Shown here: positions 11,556-24,400 of the stretch, piece by piece
Numbering within the stretch: the first letter of the stretch is position 1
How the letters are laid out: every line of letters starts with the position of its first letter
Origin: Arenicola marina
Lineage: Eukaryota; Annelida; Polychaeta; Arenicolidae
Direction of reading: 5' to 3'
Assembly: GCA_964019135.1 (NCBI GenBank)
Contig: OZ025258.1
Coordinates: 27,956,186-28,020,185, forward strand
Length of the DNA: 64,000 nucleotides
The notes under the pieces: generated by a model
What the model was told of the DNA's origin: nothing
What the model saw: the letters and a program-made list of their open reading frames with translations, nothing else
Database searches by the model: none
Translations under genes and position numbers: made by a program

Positions 11556-14500
11556 CTAGGTGGACGCCGTCCTGGGAAGGAGGAACAGTCGGATGCCATT
11601 CTTGGCTCTGTTGACCAGTTCCGGTGACGCCTCGACTTTGTGACGCTTGTCGACAGCCATGCTGAAGCTACAACATGTTATAAATACACTACACTGCCAA
11701 CACGGCATGTCGTTAAAGCCGTTATTGACACTCGTAGCCTGTCATAATACACCCAGCGTCTTGGTATGTCGATAAAACCGTTGTTGACATCCATAGTCTG
11801 ATATAATACACCCAGCGTCTTGGAATGTCGTTAAAGCCGTCATTGACACTTATAGCCTGACATAATACACAATTATCTAGGCTATAGTCCGACATATTTA
11901 TTTACGCTGATAGGGGCAAGCGAACTTACATTGGCAACGCAAGGAAAAATTAGGAGATGGGAACGAATACGGAGCGGCTGTCAGTTGCGACTGGTTTGCT
12001 TACCTCTTTAAAACCTTCGCCACCACAGCCTTTACTTCATGCATGGCGAAGTTTTGACCAATACAGTTCCTGGTGGAAGAAAGCAAAAGCATTTAATAAG
12101 CAGAAAATATTTCCCGCAAGAGTATCAACCATCTCCATATGGAACCTTAGTATTGACTCTACTTCTACACCGTTGTACCAGACCTACGCTCAAATGTGCC
12201 TCAACAATAACCCGTTTATTAGACTGAATTGATTCAATAAGAACCATAGCTGCCCGTGGTGTTAAATACTTCCTCTAATCGAGCGCCTATGTCAAAACAT
12301 GATTGTAATACCTTGAATACCATTCCTTTGAATATACCAAACTGAATTTAATCGTATTCGTCCATAAACATGTAACAGCAGGCGATTCGTTCTTAAGAAC
12401 CATCGTCCTTGAGGAAACCCTGTTATTTTTTGCCTTTGATTCATCGTCTCTGTCATACCAACACAGATGCACATTCGAATGCCATGTACAATATTGCAGA
12501 CTTCTTCAAATAAATAAACCTTATAAGAAAACAGAAAAATACATTTGTTCATAGCTTACCGGGATCCAGCAGAGAAAGGAACGAAAGCATACGGATCCAT
12601 CTTCTCCACATTTTCGGGTGAAAATCGCATCGGGCGAAATTCCTGCGAGTGAAAACATATCTAAGATACGACAGGATCAGAAGGATAAGGAAAACAACAT
12701 TAATATTATGGTATATAAGGTAAATTGTATAGTTTATAATCATAAACAGATGATTTGATTTTATTTAAATCAGGGGCATCTGATGTCCAGTTTGCGGCAC
12801 GCGAGACCGAGACACAAGTGCTGCCATCTATCGAGTGTCGCTACACTTACGTTGTGGTCCTCGCCCCAAACGTGAGGGTTATGATGCAGACCGTAGATGT
12901 CTAGGTCGATGTTGGTTCCTGGTAGCAACTCAACGCCCATGTACGTGACCGGCTTGGCCAGCTCTCGCCCTATGAAGGGCACCGGCGGCAGGATTCTCAT
13001 AGACTCCTTGATGAACATGGTCAGAAAGGGAAGCTCCTTCAAATCCTCCCTGACAAATAATAAACGATATCTTTTTTTTTTTTTCATTCGAACAACATGT
13101 TTTGTGTCTCTTGTGAATGTTTTTCACGGGTTGCGTTGATGACGAAACAATCCGGAATACTAATGCGACGAAATACCACTACCACAGAAATAAGAAAAAT
13201 ATTTTATCTTGTATTATATTGATTATTATTTGATAACCGTCTCGGACTCAGACGATAGCACGAAGCGTCACAGAGCGAATGTTGACGTCAGCGCATTCGA
13301 AAGCACGCCATCTAGCTAGCACAGAAAAAATTAACAGTTTTGGGCATTTTTTGTTAGAAGCCCGTATTTGCACACGTTGAACTGCACCAAACTATGTCTT
13401 ATCGGGACCCTCTCTAGCTCAGCTGGTAAACACGTTGAGCTGCCGATGGGTTCGAACCCTGGCGCCTGCAACTGGGGCAATATTCATCCCACCCCATGTC
13501 ATTGTCCTACGACGTTTCTTGCCCCAATTTAAACTTCATGTGGACAGACTCGGCCTTAAAGTTGCATGTCGAGCTCTTTCCCGCCAAAACTAGGCCCAGG
13601 CGAAATTTTGTTTCGGTTTCGATGTGGCAAACGTGTCTTCCCCGGGATACCACAGAACTCTGTCGCGGCACTGCTACTTAAAACAAAGCATCGCTAAGCA
13701 CACAAACTGCTGACGTTTACCACTAAGTTGAAAACTTATGGTAAATTGATATCACGGGCAAGGCTAAGAGACTCTATTTGGCAGTCTGGCATGGGTGGAG
13801 TACAGACAAAAGAAATGTTGAATGACTCACGGACTGATTCTTATTTGTATTTTGACCTCTTTAGTTTTGGGCGGGAAAGAGCTCGATATGCAACTTTAAT
13901 CACCAACAGGCCATTTTCAACATTTGTCTTTACCATTGCAAGTCCGTGAATTCTCTGTCTTTGAGGAGTGCGTCCACCTCGGCCCTGGCAGTCACCTGAT
14001 GATCCGGGTACTTCGCCAGGTGGTAGAGGCACCACGCGATGGCGCTAGCCGTTGTGTCGTGACCTTCACAAGGACATTTTTATAACATGAGGAAATTGTG
14101 ATCGGATAAAGCGCAAACATATGTTATGTGATTATAGCGGGTAGCTTCAACGTCACTAAAATTGCTTTTTTCGTTAATAAAAACCTATATCTAATAAACG
14201 TAGAATACCATCGCTGGTTCAGATAGCCAGATATTACCCTCAAACAGGAAGGTGTCGACCTCCTGTCGTATCTCCAGCTCCGTCAGCCCCTGGCCCGCCT
14301 CGTCCCGAGCCAGGAGCAAGATGTCCAGGAAGTCCTTGTAGCGACGCTCAGATCCCGCCGCCTGATTGGTTAAATCATTGGCCATGAGAGGCACCGCTAG
14401 ACCATCAGTGTCAATGCCCCTCTCACCCCAACTGTGTATCGCAGCTTTAGGGTTGACGAAAATGTGTGCTAATTGTCTTCAAGCCAATAGATGTGACCTA

Positions 14501-17500
14501 GACCTATGAACACATTCAATACTGCATTCTAGAAGTTTAGAAACTCCGAAATGTCCGAAAATGTATCCTAAATGCATCGAAATATATCCATAGGCACAGG
14601 AAATAAATAACTAGCTGTTAGCAATTATTACTTTCGACACGATGTCTTTTTTTTATGCCCAATACATCTTATTGACGTGGTAAAGGGATGCTTGACAAAT
14701 ATTCATTATGTTAATGCGTACATGTATATCCAAATAGCATAAATAATACACACAAATGGGAGGATATTCCTACCAGTGCTTTCTTTCGTTCGTGAATGAT
14801 ATCATAGGCAACTTTGTGGACATAGTCACAATAGCCAAAGAACTTCCATCCATTTGGAGTTAGTCGGTATAGGATATCAAACCAAAGGTAGGGCTTACTG
14901 CAAATATACAAAAATGCCTTGGCTACTGCACACCACTTCGGCATAACAGAAGCACGAACAACAGGGTTTACACTCGACGGCGTATGCATGCGCGCCCAGC
15001 GCCTCAGCATAGCGAGATATGGCAGTAAACAGTTTAGCATTGAAATAAAACACGTTCCGAAATGAGCCTTTTAAAGCTTAATATTGAGGCCAGTTTGGGG
15101 ATTAAAGGTTTAACGGTTTGCAAGCCAAGCACCAGCAGTGCAGCCAGAGCCGTGGTTACAAATCTGCAAGACAACAATATAATACTTACAAATACCGATC
15201 TATCAGCAGGGAAGCCAGAGATGAGACCGCTTTTACGTAAGGGTTCGCATCCCTGTATGCAAAACAAGAGTCAAACTGAACTCACCAGATAAATTTCGTA
15301 CGTAGTACGCAACGATTTAGTCCAACGATACGATTTAGTCCAACGATTATATATATATGAATGAAAACTTTATAATTGCGATACAACTTTACTGCAGCTC
15401 TATTGGCGCCATATGTGCCTTGGGTGCTATGTTATTCAAGAAAGACACAACTATTTCCGAAACAGCTGCCACTTCAGGGAGCTAATTATAATTCACCCCT
15501 GAGATTGAACGTCTTCCTGAGATGAGAACGAACAGCGAAGGATGATGTTCAGAGTGCAGAGGCTGACTGGGTTGTAGATCTCCACGCTCATGTCTTCCGC
15601 CGCCAAGCGCTGAAGCTTCTCCTGCAACACGTTATACATCCATGAAACCAATCCCATCCAAGCTTAAAACGTATGGCAATCGTTGCGCTTCACAATGTAA
15701 CATATAGTACATAATAGTAGCCATATGAGATAAATGTTTCATTTTTTTAAGGGAAATAACACTGTGTTAAAATGTGTATGGAAGTGATAATTAATACAAC
15801 TACCCTATGTACTGCTACCCTATGTACTGTTACCATATGTACTGTTACCCTATGTACTGTTACCCTATGTAATGCTACCTATGTACTGTTACCCTGTGCA
15901 ATGTTACTCTGTACTGTTACCTTATATAATTCTACCCTATGTAGTGTTACCCTGTGTCATGCTACTCTATGTACTAATACCTTTTGTATTGTTACCATAT
16001 GTACTGTTACCCTGTTTAATGTTACTATATGTACTGCTACCCTATGTATTGCTACGCCTTGTACTGTTACCCTGTGCAATGTTACTCTATGTACTGTTAC
16101 CCTGTGTAATGCTACTCTATGTACTAATACCTTTTGTATTGTTACCATATGTACTGTTATCCTGTTTAATGTTACCCTATGTAATGCTACCCCTTGTACT
16201 GTTACCCTATGTACTGTTACCCCATGTAATGCTACTCTATGTATACTGTTACCCTGTGTAATGTTACTGTGTAATGTTACTCTATTTACTGTTACCTATG
16301 TAATTCTACCCTATGTACTGTTACCCGATGTAATGCTACTCTATCTACTGTTACCTATGTAATTTTACCCTATGTACTGATACCCTATGTAATGCTACCT
16401 ATGTACTAATACCTTTGATATTGTTACCATATGTACTGTTACCCTGTTTAATGTTACCCCTTGTACTGTTACCCTATGTACTGTTACCCTATGTACTGTT
16501 ACCCCATGTAATGCTACTCTATGTATACTGTTACCCTGTGTAATGTTACTGTGTAATGTTACTCTATTTACTGTTACCTATGTAATTCTACCCTATGTAC
16601 TGTTACCCGATGTAATGCTACTCTATCTACTGTTACCTATGTAATTTTACCCTATGTACTGATACCCTATGTCATGCTACCCTATGTACTGTTACCCTAT
16701 GTAATGCTACTCTATGTACTGTTACCTTATGTAATGCTACCTATGTACTGTTACCCTATGTAATACTACCTATATACTGTTACCCTATGTAATGCTACCC
16801 TATGTAATGCTACTCTATATACTGTTACCTTGTGTAATGTTACCCTATGTAATGTTATTCTATGTACTGTTACCCTATGTAATGCTACCTTATGTACTGT
16901 TACCCTATGTAATGCTACCTATATACTGTTACCCTGTGTAACCCTATGCAGTGTTAATTACCCTACACCCACCACTAGGATGTCAGCAGCTTCATTGTAG
17001 ACTTTGGTGTATGGCTTCAGCACCTCAAAGTGGAAGGCTGGAGTCAACAGACGGCGATTTCTGTACCAAGTCTTCCCGCCAGCTAGCAGTAAGCCTCGAC
17101 CTGGACACACACCACAATACAAAATACAATATACCAGTAGAAAATACAAAATACAATACAAAAGCAATGGATCTATATATATTTTACATCTCAAATCATA
17201 GCAAGTGTCAGTTCATCACAACATGCACAATAACGATGCATACGATCATATGCAACGATAATGGCCATACTGTAATATAAATCCAAGCTTATTTCTAATA
17301 CTCGATCACTCTATGGATAATTATTACAATGTCCATTAGGCCAACATGCTTGAATGGAGCCGCATTGACTCCACACTGTCACACCTAGCCATGGCAGCAG
17401 TGGTGTATATCCAGCCAAGCCAGATAACTGCTTCAATTCAGCTTCTTTGGTAAAGAACTTAAAGCTGTCGGGGTGGAAGGCCACCAAACAGGGCTGTATG

Positions 17501-18083
17501 GGACCAAACCAGAACCGTGAGAGGGGACTGTAGTCACGAGCCAGGTCTGCAGAGAAGTGTAGCTGTGGTTCGCCGGTACCTGGGTGCTGATGGAAAATGA
17601 TAAGGCATGGACTTGTTTACTTTGATGTCAAGCAAGCATGGTGATTATACATACAGATCTTTTTAAGATTTCCTTTGAGAGTTTAATAATTAAAAAGATA
17701 AATTGATAATTATGTAGTACTGTTATGTCAGGATATTTATTGTCATAATAAAAGTGAAATTATTACTTACAAAAACAATAATGTAAAATTAAACCAAGCA
17801 TATTATGACCTGCGTATTTATCTAATATTCACAATATTATATACATATCTATAAATATAAATAACAATGTCCCGCAACATTGGTTGGCAAAATACCTAAA
17901 TCTTACCTGATGTAAATTTCCATAGAGCCAATGATTTGGTAACCCTGGAAACTTGTTAATCTGTTTTCCTATTGCTTGAAGCTTGACAAAAGATCTCAAA
18001 ACTTTGTAGCCATAATAGATGACTGGGATGCATACAATCGCAGCAACCGCAGCCTTCTGTCGCAAAGGCAATGAAAAGCTCAT
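11556..18083 (-). CDS. CYP4: CYP4F-like cytochrome P450, gene 2 (complete)
   Basis: Complete 512-aa microsomal P450 of family 4, probable fatty-acid omega-hydroxylase. Exons: 17907-18083, 17385-17586, 16973-17100, 15497-15621, 14774-14972, 14238-14361, 13934-14063, 12851-13049, 12560-12642, 12004-12069 and 11556-11661; every junction is GT-AG and phases agree. Features seen: N-terminal anchor (about 11-28), [14 protein letters not shown] (46-59), I-helix EGHDTTAS from Glu318 (CYP4 haem-linking Glu), ExxR at Glu377-Arg380, and haem loop FSAGSRNCIGQ with Cys458. Length is typical of CYP4. Exon 14774-14972 equals exons 5 and 6 of gene 1 fused, with 12 extra bases between them. The acceptors at 14972 and 14361 are weak, so those borders are less certain. 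Intron 3 is almost filled by a minisatellite. A likely poly(A) signal (TTTATT on plus) is at 11395-11400. Confidence 0.93.
11697..11875. repeat. Three tandem copies of a ~62-bp unit in P450 intron 10
   Basis: Unit core TGTCGTTAAAGCCGTTATTG ... CATAATACACCCAGCGTCTTGG repeated three times with substitutions. It starts about 35 bases upstream (in gene sense) of the last acceptor of CYP4 gene 2 at 11661. Confidence 0.75.
13408..13590 (+). repeat. tRNA-derived SINE in P450 intron 7
   Basis: TCTCTAGCTCAGCTGGTAAA (A box) and GGTTCGAACCC (B box, about 13449-13459) are followed by a tail with CCCAATTTAAACTTCATGTGG, like the tail of the SINE at 366. The downstream piece TTAAAGTTGCATGTCGAGCT recurs inverted at about 13865-13900, giving a weak hairpin in the same intron. 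Confidence 0.65.
15775..16965. repeat. ~15-bp minisatellite filling P450 intron 3
   Basis: Array of TACCCTATGTACTGT / TACCCTATGTAATGC units, about 80 copies, with a longer internal duplication (about 16170-16370 repeated near 16470-16670). On the minus strand (gene sense) the array starts within a few bases of the exon 3 donor at 16973 and takes up nearly the whole intron to about 150 bp before exon 4. It generates plus-strand open frames of repetitive [10 protein letters not shown]-type peptide, which are not genes. Confidence 0.93.
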
Positions 18084-18270
18084 TGCTCAGCCTACATATA
18101 TCAAGAAGACAAAAGCTGTTATTACTATGTGAGAATTTATGACATGACATTTCTCAAGACGGTGGCATCCACAGCATATACAAAACATACTGTGGGGCCC
18201 TCTACCCATCCCTCACCCCCCTATAGCTCCACTGATTTAATTACTGTAACTGTACCAGAGACTGTCAGCG
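18084..18270. promoter_or_regulatory. 5' flank of CYP4 gene 2
   Basis: Region upstream of the ATG at 18083 (minus sense). It may hold the promoter or a 5' UTR exon, but I can point to no TATA box or initiator with confidence. Confidence 0.25.
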
Positions 18271-18273
18271 GTA

Positions 18274-18330
18274 TAGCCCTGAAGAACCCAGGCCTTGCTA
18301 CTCCTCGGTAGCCAGGGTTCTTCAGGGCTA
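18274..18330. mobile_element. 57-bp palindromic element, 9-bp target duplication
   Basis: TAGCCCTGAAGAACCC at the left end and its complement GGGTTCTTCAGGGCTA at the right end enclose a 25-base loop. It is flanked by TCAGCGGTA (18265-18273) and TCAGCGGTG (18331-18339), a 9-bp duplication with one mismatch. The terminal TAGCCCTG is shared with the elements at 21528 and 37345 and the partial one at 63957. Confidence 0.7.
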
Positions 18331-18339
18331 TCAGCGGTG

Positions 18340-20520
18340 TAGCAATAGGGTCCCTTTACCCAGCCACATATGGGCCTGAATCACTAATCACACACTTCTA
18401 TCATCCCCTCAAATTGTCCAGCAGTCAACAGGACCACAGTCAAAGTGCGCCTACTAGTATCGCTGGTGACGGATAGGCCTAAATAATTTGCAAGTAAGTA
18501 AGAAACTGTCAGACTGTCACTGTCACAAGTTTTAGATCAAATGTACAAACACAGGCACAGTAAATCGACTGATACAGAGGGAGGAGGGGATCTGCACTGC
18601 CTACTAATAAATGATTTGGACATATGTGCAAACGATTTGGACATATGTGCCAATGATTTAAACATAGGTGCAAATAATATGGACAGATGCGCGAATATTT
18701 GAACATACAAGCTGCCCGACGTCTAGCGTTCATTGTAATAAGCGAAAGAAATAACAGTATGAGAGTATTTTGCTTTATATGTCAAATAGTAGCAGGCAGA
18801 AGGTAGACATTGGGCAGAAATAACATCGAGAATCATATTGACATAAATTGAGACCGGGAGCTACGGAATAACGGGATATATATGTTAAGGATATTTAAAC
18901 CCTGTGCAATTATTGTGCATCCAGTACAGAATACTCAAATTGCAGCTAAAGCACGATATAAACGAATATCAGTCCAGTAAAACTAAGGCCCAAGCTCATA
19001 CATTGATTAAAAAAAAAAAGGTTGATTGAGTTAAGAAAGGGGCTGTTTCCCGTCCGTTGTTCGTCATTTAACGTATTACGTACTACTACTTTCAGTGGAT
19101 AAAATCTGCCTGACGTCCTGGTTGGTCTATAGAATTGACGTGTAGACCGCTTAACTATACTGTAAAATTGGATCAAAGATCAAATCAATTCAAATAGGCA
19201 AGGTTCCCCGGGCAGAGTTCGTTCTCTTGCTACTAATGGGAAGTTGTGGACGAGAGACAGTACGGGATTTGTTTGTTTTGATGACGGTTCGTGCGATAAG
19301 GCGTTGGGAGAAATATTCTTACTGTTGGCACCAAGCCAGGTAGCCCGCCGCAGGCATGGTCACCATGCGCGATAAGCACCCAAAAGCGATATTATGCCGC
19401 GGGATAAGGTGATAAGCACCCAGCGGTTGTGTTGACACATGCGATAACTTTGATAAATCTAAGAGCGACGGCTGGATATTAATAGGTTCAAGGTGGCTGC
19501 TGGTGCCAATGGGCTCTTGCATGCCACAACAGCCTCATTTTATTAGTATAAATGTGCAAATACTAAAATAATACATTAAATTTCGCTTTGGCTTGCCATA
19601 GTGTGTTATTGAAAATAAACTGGAAGTTATATCTCGTAATGGCCGAAATGGTGAGGATTGCGCGTAGTGTTTCACCTTGGAAGCGGAAAGAATGCTTGTG
19701 TCGTGATGTATAAACTGATAAATGAGTTGCGAATACAGTTATTTGGCTGAAAAGGAAGATGAAATAAGACTTATCCAGGAATCAGATTATGGCATTGAGG
19801 GGATGAGACGAAGGCGGTAAGAGGTGGATTTGGGGGTTTGAAGCAAGGAGGGGTAGGCGAGCAGCGGGCTGAGTTGGACACCTTCTTGTTTATTAGTAGG
19901 CGGTGTCGACCCCCACCTCCCCACCCTCTGTGTCAGTCGATTTACTGCGCCTGTGTGTACAAGGTCAAAGGGCGGGGTGTCACGTTTGATCGCATTGCTC
20001 ATAGATAAAGTAAGTATGTACTTCATCGCTCAATCGATGACTATCTCTCAAATGACAAAGGATATCTATGCTACAGATCTGCCAATACCTTGTAAGCTTA
20101 TTAAATCAAGCAGAACACCAAGATAATGCTATTTTGTTGAGGCGACAATTGAGGCTATTCGATACTACGGAAACCTGCAGAAACCAGTATGAGACACGCA
20201 ACTGTCACACGCACAGCTGGTAAATTGTTGGTTGGGGGCGGGGGTCAATGGCGCATATCGAGAAATGCAGTAGCGCATCTCAGTAAATAATGTAAGGATC
20301 TTCGCGATAACGATTCAAAAAAATTGCCAACAGATAATCACAAATCTCAAAGAATTCAAGGACGCGGGGAGATCGGAAGAGGTATTTCCGCCTCTCCAAT
20401 TAATTAGCACATTTTTACATAACGTACTATAGTATAGATGCCTGAAAACTTTGACCTAGAAGTGAAAATAAGTTTGAAAATTGATTGATCGACCCACAGC
20501 ATAAGGTAATGTCTGGTGTA
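18340..20520. other. Intergenic stretch without a supported gene
   Basis: Divergent space between CYP4 gene 2 (-) and the XRCC1-N gene (+). It contains two copies of the motif CACAGGCACAGTAAATCGAC or a close variant (about 18550-18570 on plus; about 19930-19955 inverted). A tandem AAACGATTTGGACATATGTG-like patch lies at 18610-18690. No open frame shows recognisable homology. Confidence 0.55.
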
Positions 20521-20835
20521 GTGGTTTTATGTGGCATTTCGGCCCTGTGATCGGAAGTCTGCGGCTTCTCGCCTCGGTCAGGGCAGCCGGAAAAGTTTCG
20601 TAATAATAGTATAATAATCACAATAAAAAGCCAAAGATGCTTAGGTTAGTGAATGGGTTCACGCCTAGTTTATCAGTATCGGATATCGCCGGTGGTATTT
20701 ATAAGTGGACGCGTTTACTATAGTGACTGCACTGCGAGAATATTCCTTTGCAGCCCAGGAGCCCGGGTTCGCGCCTCGGTCAGGGCGTCGATCGTCTTCC
20801 CGGGATGTTCCTTTGCTCAGCTTAATCCACTCTTG
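20521..20835. repeat. tRNA-like repeat fragments
   Basis: Contains TGTCTGGTGTAGTGG (A-box-like) near 20512-20527 and twice a CGCCTCGGTCAGGGC segment (about 20568-20582 and 20773-20787), the second after a GGTTCG B-box-like start. Probably decayed SINE material just upstream of repeat copy B. The boundaries are uncertain. Confidence 0.3.
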
Positions 20836-20859
20836 GCGTAAAGCACGGACCATTTAAAG

Positions 20860-21235
20860 TGATATATTCTGTAATTTTTTGTACTACCAACCTCTTCTCC
20901 ATGTCAAATAATTATATTATGTCTTGAATCTAAATCCTGATAGCATGTGGGCTATTCGGAAAGAAACAAAATTGTTCACCGGAGCAGGAGTTGGTGGCCG
21001 GCGTTATATATGTGCGCGCCTGTTCGCTGTTCGGTATCAAGGTCTGTGTGATGTCTACCGCGGTTCACTAGGACGTCCGCGCGCGATACAAAAAAAACGC
21101 GCAGTTTTATGTTGAAATTGTTCTTTTACAGACTCAAAGAGATTTAAAACATATGCATCATAATTTTGATATACTTTTAGTCTTGATTCTAAAATGTTAA
21201 TAATCTAAGTTGGCGCATGTAAGTAGGCTGCTTTA
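20860..21235 (-). repeat. Dispersed about 380-bp repeat, copy B
   Basis: Inverted counterpart of 10410-10790. It contains the CG-rich core GGACGTCCGCGCGCGATAC and the flanks ACCAACCTCTTCTCCATGTC and GATTCTAAAATGTTAA. It ends about 180 bp before the start codon of the XRCC1-N gene, so it may include that gene's promoter or 5' UTR. Confidence 0.7.
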
Positions 21236-21415
21236 AAGTAATGGCATACGGTGGAGTATATTTGATCAAATGTTCGTTTCGGCGGAGATAGCTTATGCTA
21301 GCATATCAAGAGCTCTTGCATAACATAAATAGACGGGGATTCGCGCGAAAAGTGTGCCCGAAACCTGGGACATTTGTGTTCATGAACAGCTATATTCGTT
21401 AAAAATAAAGTTAAA

Positions 21416-24400
21416 ATGCCGCTGGTTGGCATTACACATATTGTTTCATTCAGTTCACAGGTAAAGTAACACAAATTGACAGTACGTGTTCCACGTCACA
21501 TTAACTCAGTCCCTCAGGCCTTGGGCTTAGCCCTGATACATGACTCTCATACCGTCATACGCGCTGGTACCCGACGCGCGAGAGAGTCATGAAGTACAAC
21601 CCGCATGAGACCAGGAATTGGTGGGGGTGTTTGTGCATCATGTAGCTATTTGCCCTTATCACTAGATACCCTACCACCAAAAGTGATGGAAAGTAATTCC
21701 ACAAGTGTTAAACTTTTCTTTCGTGGCTTCACATTCAATGTCAGTCTTTTATACATGCACTAAATAGCAAGTTTACGCAAACTCGCTCCGTCACTTTGAG
21801 AATCTCGCAACGGAAGATAAGCCAAAATGGCGGAGCGAGTGTCGAGAAAAATGTGTTGTTTATGGCAGTAATGACACTTTTTTAAATCCCCCCAGCGAAT
21901 ATAAGACAACGAAAGAAAAGTTCAACAATTGTGGAATTACCTTTTATCGCTTTGGAAGGTAGACGATTTATTGATAAGGGCAAAAGCCTATAAGATGCAC
22001 AAACACCCCCACCAATTCCTGGCCTCATGTGGGGTGCACTTCATGGCTCTCTCGCGCGTCGGGTACCAGCGCGTATAAGCAGCCATGTATCAGGGCTACT
22101 CAGGCCTCACCTTTTTTTAATGCAGCTTCCATAAATCTCGCCCCCGCACAGGGGGTTGCAGCCACCAGGCCACAGGCGCCGCAGATCGACTGACACAGGC
22201 CGCGGGGAGGGGGGGGGGGTGTACAGACAGTGACCCAGACAGTTCACTGTTTATCTCCAATAAGGCAATATGGCTGAAGCAGTCACGCGCTGCTTGTTTA
22301 TACATGAAATCTAAACAACAAAATAATTTGCAATACCCAGATTTACAATCGTGGCGCGTAACTGCACGTGCATTGCTTGAAAATGGCACAGGTAGCTATC
22401 GGCGTAGTGCTAAATCACCCTGGCCACTGTTGTACAGTTGTAATACACAACAGTGGCCAGGGTCATTTAGCACTACTATCGGCGATGCTCTTTGTGCTTG
22501 CAGGTTTCCTTATAAATTAAAGGACCAGCAACAGGCTGTTCGGCTCTCTTTAACTAATGGAAATTATACCTTTTGTCTCCTATATCTACTGGCTACGGAA
22601 AGAGTAACATCTTCGCCTTATTCCCCTTCGTCATGGACAAGGTGAATGTGTTCAGTGGGCGTTTAGTATATGCATGTCCTACTCCTGGAGGGAGGGAGGG
22701 GTGTTACTACATATGTAACCCCCCATGGTGGAATAGGCACTCGCGTCTAACCGGATCCACATCACACACACGTAGCCCTGACCGAATGGCATAACAGCCA
22801 AGTCGCTCTCACCAACCCCTACCATAGGTTGAGGAGGAGAGGGGGGATGGTGGTTGCGGTTGGTTGAGCCACGAGGGGATTAGTCTGCGCCTCAGAGATT
22901 GGACTGTCTGTTGTTGCTGTTCGCACCGTCTTGCCAGTGACCCTGAATCTATTGTGGAGTTCTTTTCAATGGTTTTGTATGTGTGATTGAGTGGCAATTA
23001 GGCACAGAAAGATAACTGAAATTTATAGAGATTTATTCAACTTAAAATGACCTGCAGTGCTACTATAACGAAACCACTAATGCTACTGCTACTACTACTA
23101 CTATATATATACTACTTTGAATCCGCATCTGGAGCTGGGTCTTGGAAAGGATGGGCAACGGGGTGGTCGTCTGGGCAGATCATGCGCGCAGGTGGACACT
23201 TACTTCCTAGCAAGCAAGTTAACGTCATATATTGGCTGTGTGCAAATTCTGTGTTATCCATGCTCATTACAGGGCCAGAAGAGGTTCCCCAAAAGTATGT
23301 CGTGCTCATATTACACCAAAAATTAGCAATGGGCACGTTTTTTTGGGCCAGGTTTGGTATCCTGCTCGGGATCTGCAATATGTGACAGGGAACTTCTGGG
23401 GGGTGCTGTCAGGGATATGCCTATCCCAATGAAATGCCCGGCCTGTTCATATTTGGTGCACTAGGGGCACTGGAACCAACCTACTCTCATCACCTTTCAA
23501 TCAGCCACCATCTTCTCCCAAATGTCCCATGCTGTTTTGAATGGGGCATATCAGCATACCAATAGCTGGGCATGCACCCATATCTCGTTGTAAGAAGTGT
23601 TGGGCGGTTTACTGATGTGTAATATGCATACTCGGGTTACTCCATGGGTTATACCGAGCTACCAAGAAATCTGCCCAGTGTGCAAAATCCACATTGTCCA
23701 TGCTCATTACGGGGGGAGCCTGAAGAGATTCCCTAAGAAGCCTAGCCTACACCCCCCCCCCCCCAACTACCCAGCCACCTCCCAATCGTCGAGACGCAGA
23801 CTAATCCTCTCGCTCGCGGCTCGACCACCACCCCCTTTTCCCCCCTCTGCCCCCCCACCCCCCTTAAATCCTTCAGCCGTTATGCCATTCGGCCATTATG
23901 AGTATACACCCTAGAAGCGACCCCACACACAATACCCGACCCCCTCTGCTTCACATACACCTGGGAAGAAACTTTTTTTCACCGACGACTTTGTGGCAGG
24001 AATGGCAGGTCTGTAATTGACCCCTCACAAATAAATCCGGATAAAATATGGTCACTGGTGCCAGAAGGCTAGGTGAATTTAGGGGGACTCCAGGAACATA
24101 AATAAGTCATTCTGATAAAAAATAGAATTTTTCTACATATTTACTTACCAAGATAAATTTTACCCTTATTAGGTCTCTTACCACTTTGACATACATGCCA
24201 GTACCACAAAGTAGTATGATACAGTATGATACCTACTATGTGACCTAGGGTGTCATAGGTCATTTGACATCAATCAAATGCTTGTAGCATGATCCTGATG
24301 TATCAACATTTTTTCAAACATTGAGTGCATTGCATGTTACATGGTCCAATCTTTTCAAAAAATGTAGGCACAAAATAAATAAGTAGGCCTCATGAAAAAA

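Noticed and set aside
15772-16362. Plus-strand frames rich in LCTVTLC / [10 protein letters not shown] repeats that look like membrane segments
   Set aside because: Minisatellite in intron 3 of the minus-strand P450 gene; the hydrophobicity comes from the TACCCTATGTACTG unit.
21827-21900. Possible first exon ATGGCGGAGCGAGTG inside intron 1
   Set aside because: Lies inside the Mutator-like element and the frame has no donor that joins exon 2; exon 1 at 21416-21460 matches XRCC1 exactly in length and sequence pattern.
23047-23385. Plus-strand frame beginning with a leucine-rich signal-like stretch
   Set aside because: The leucines come from a CTACTACTACTA microsatellite; the rest has no homology and lies inside a possible foldback element in an intron.
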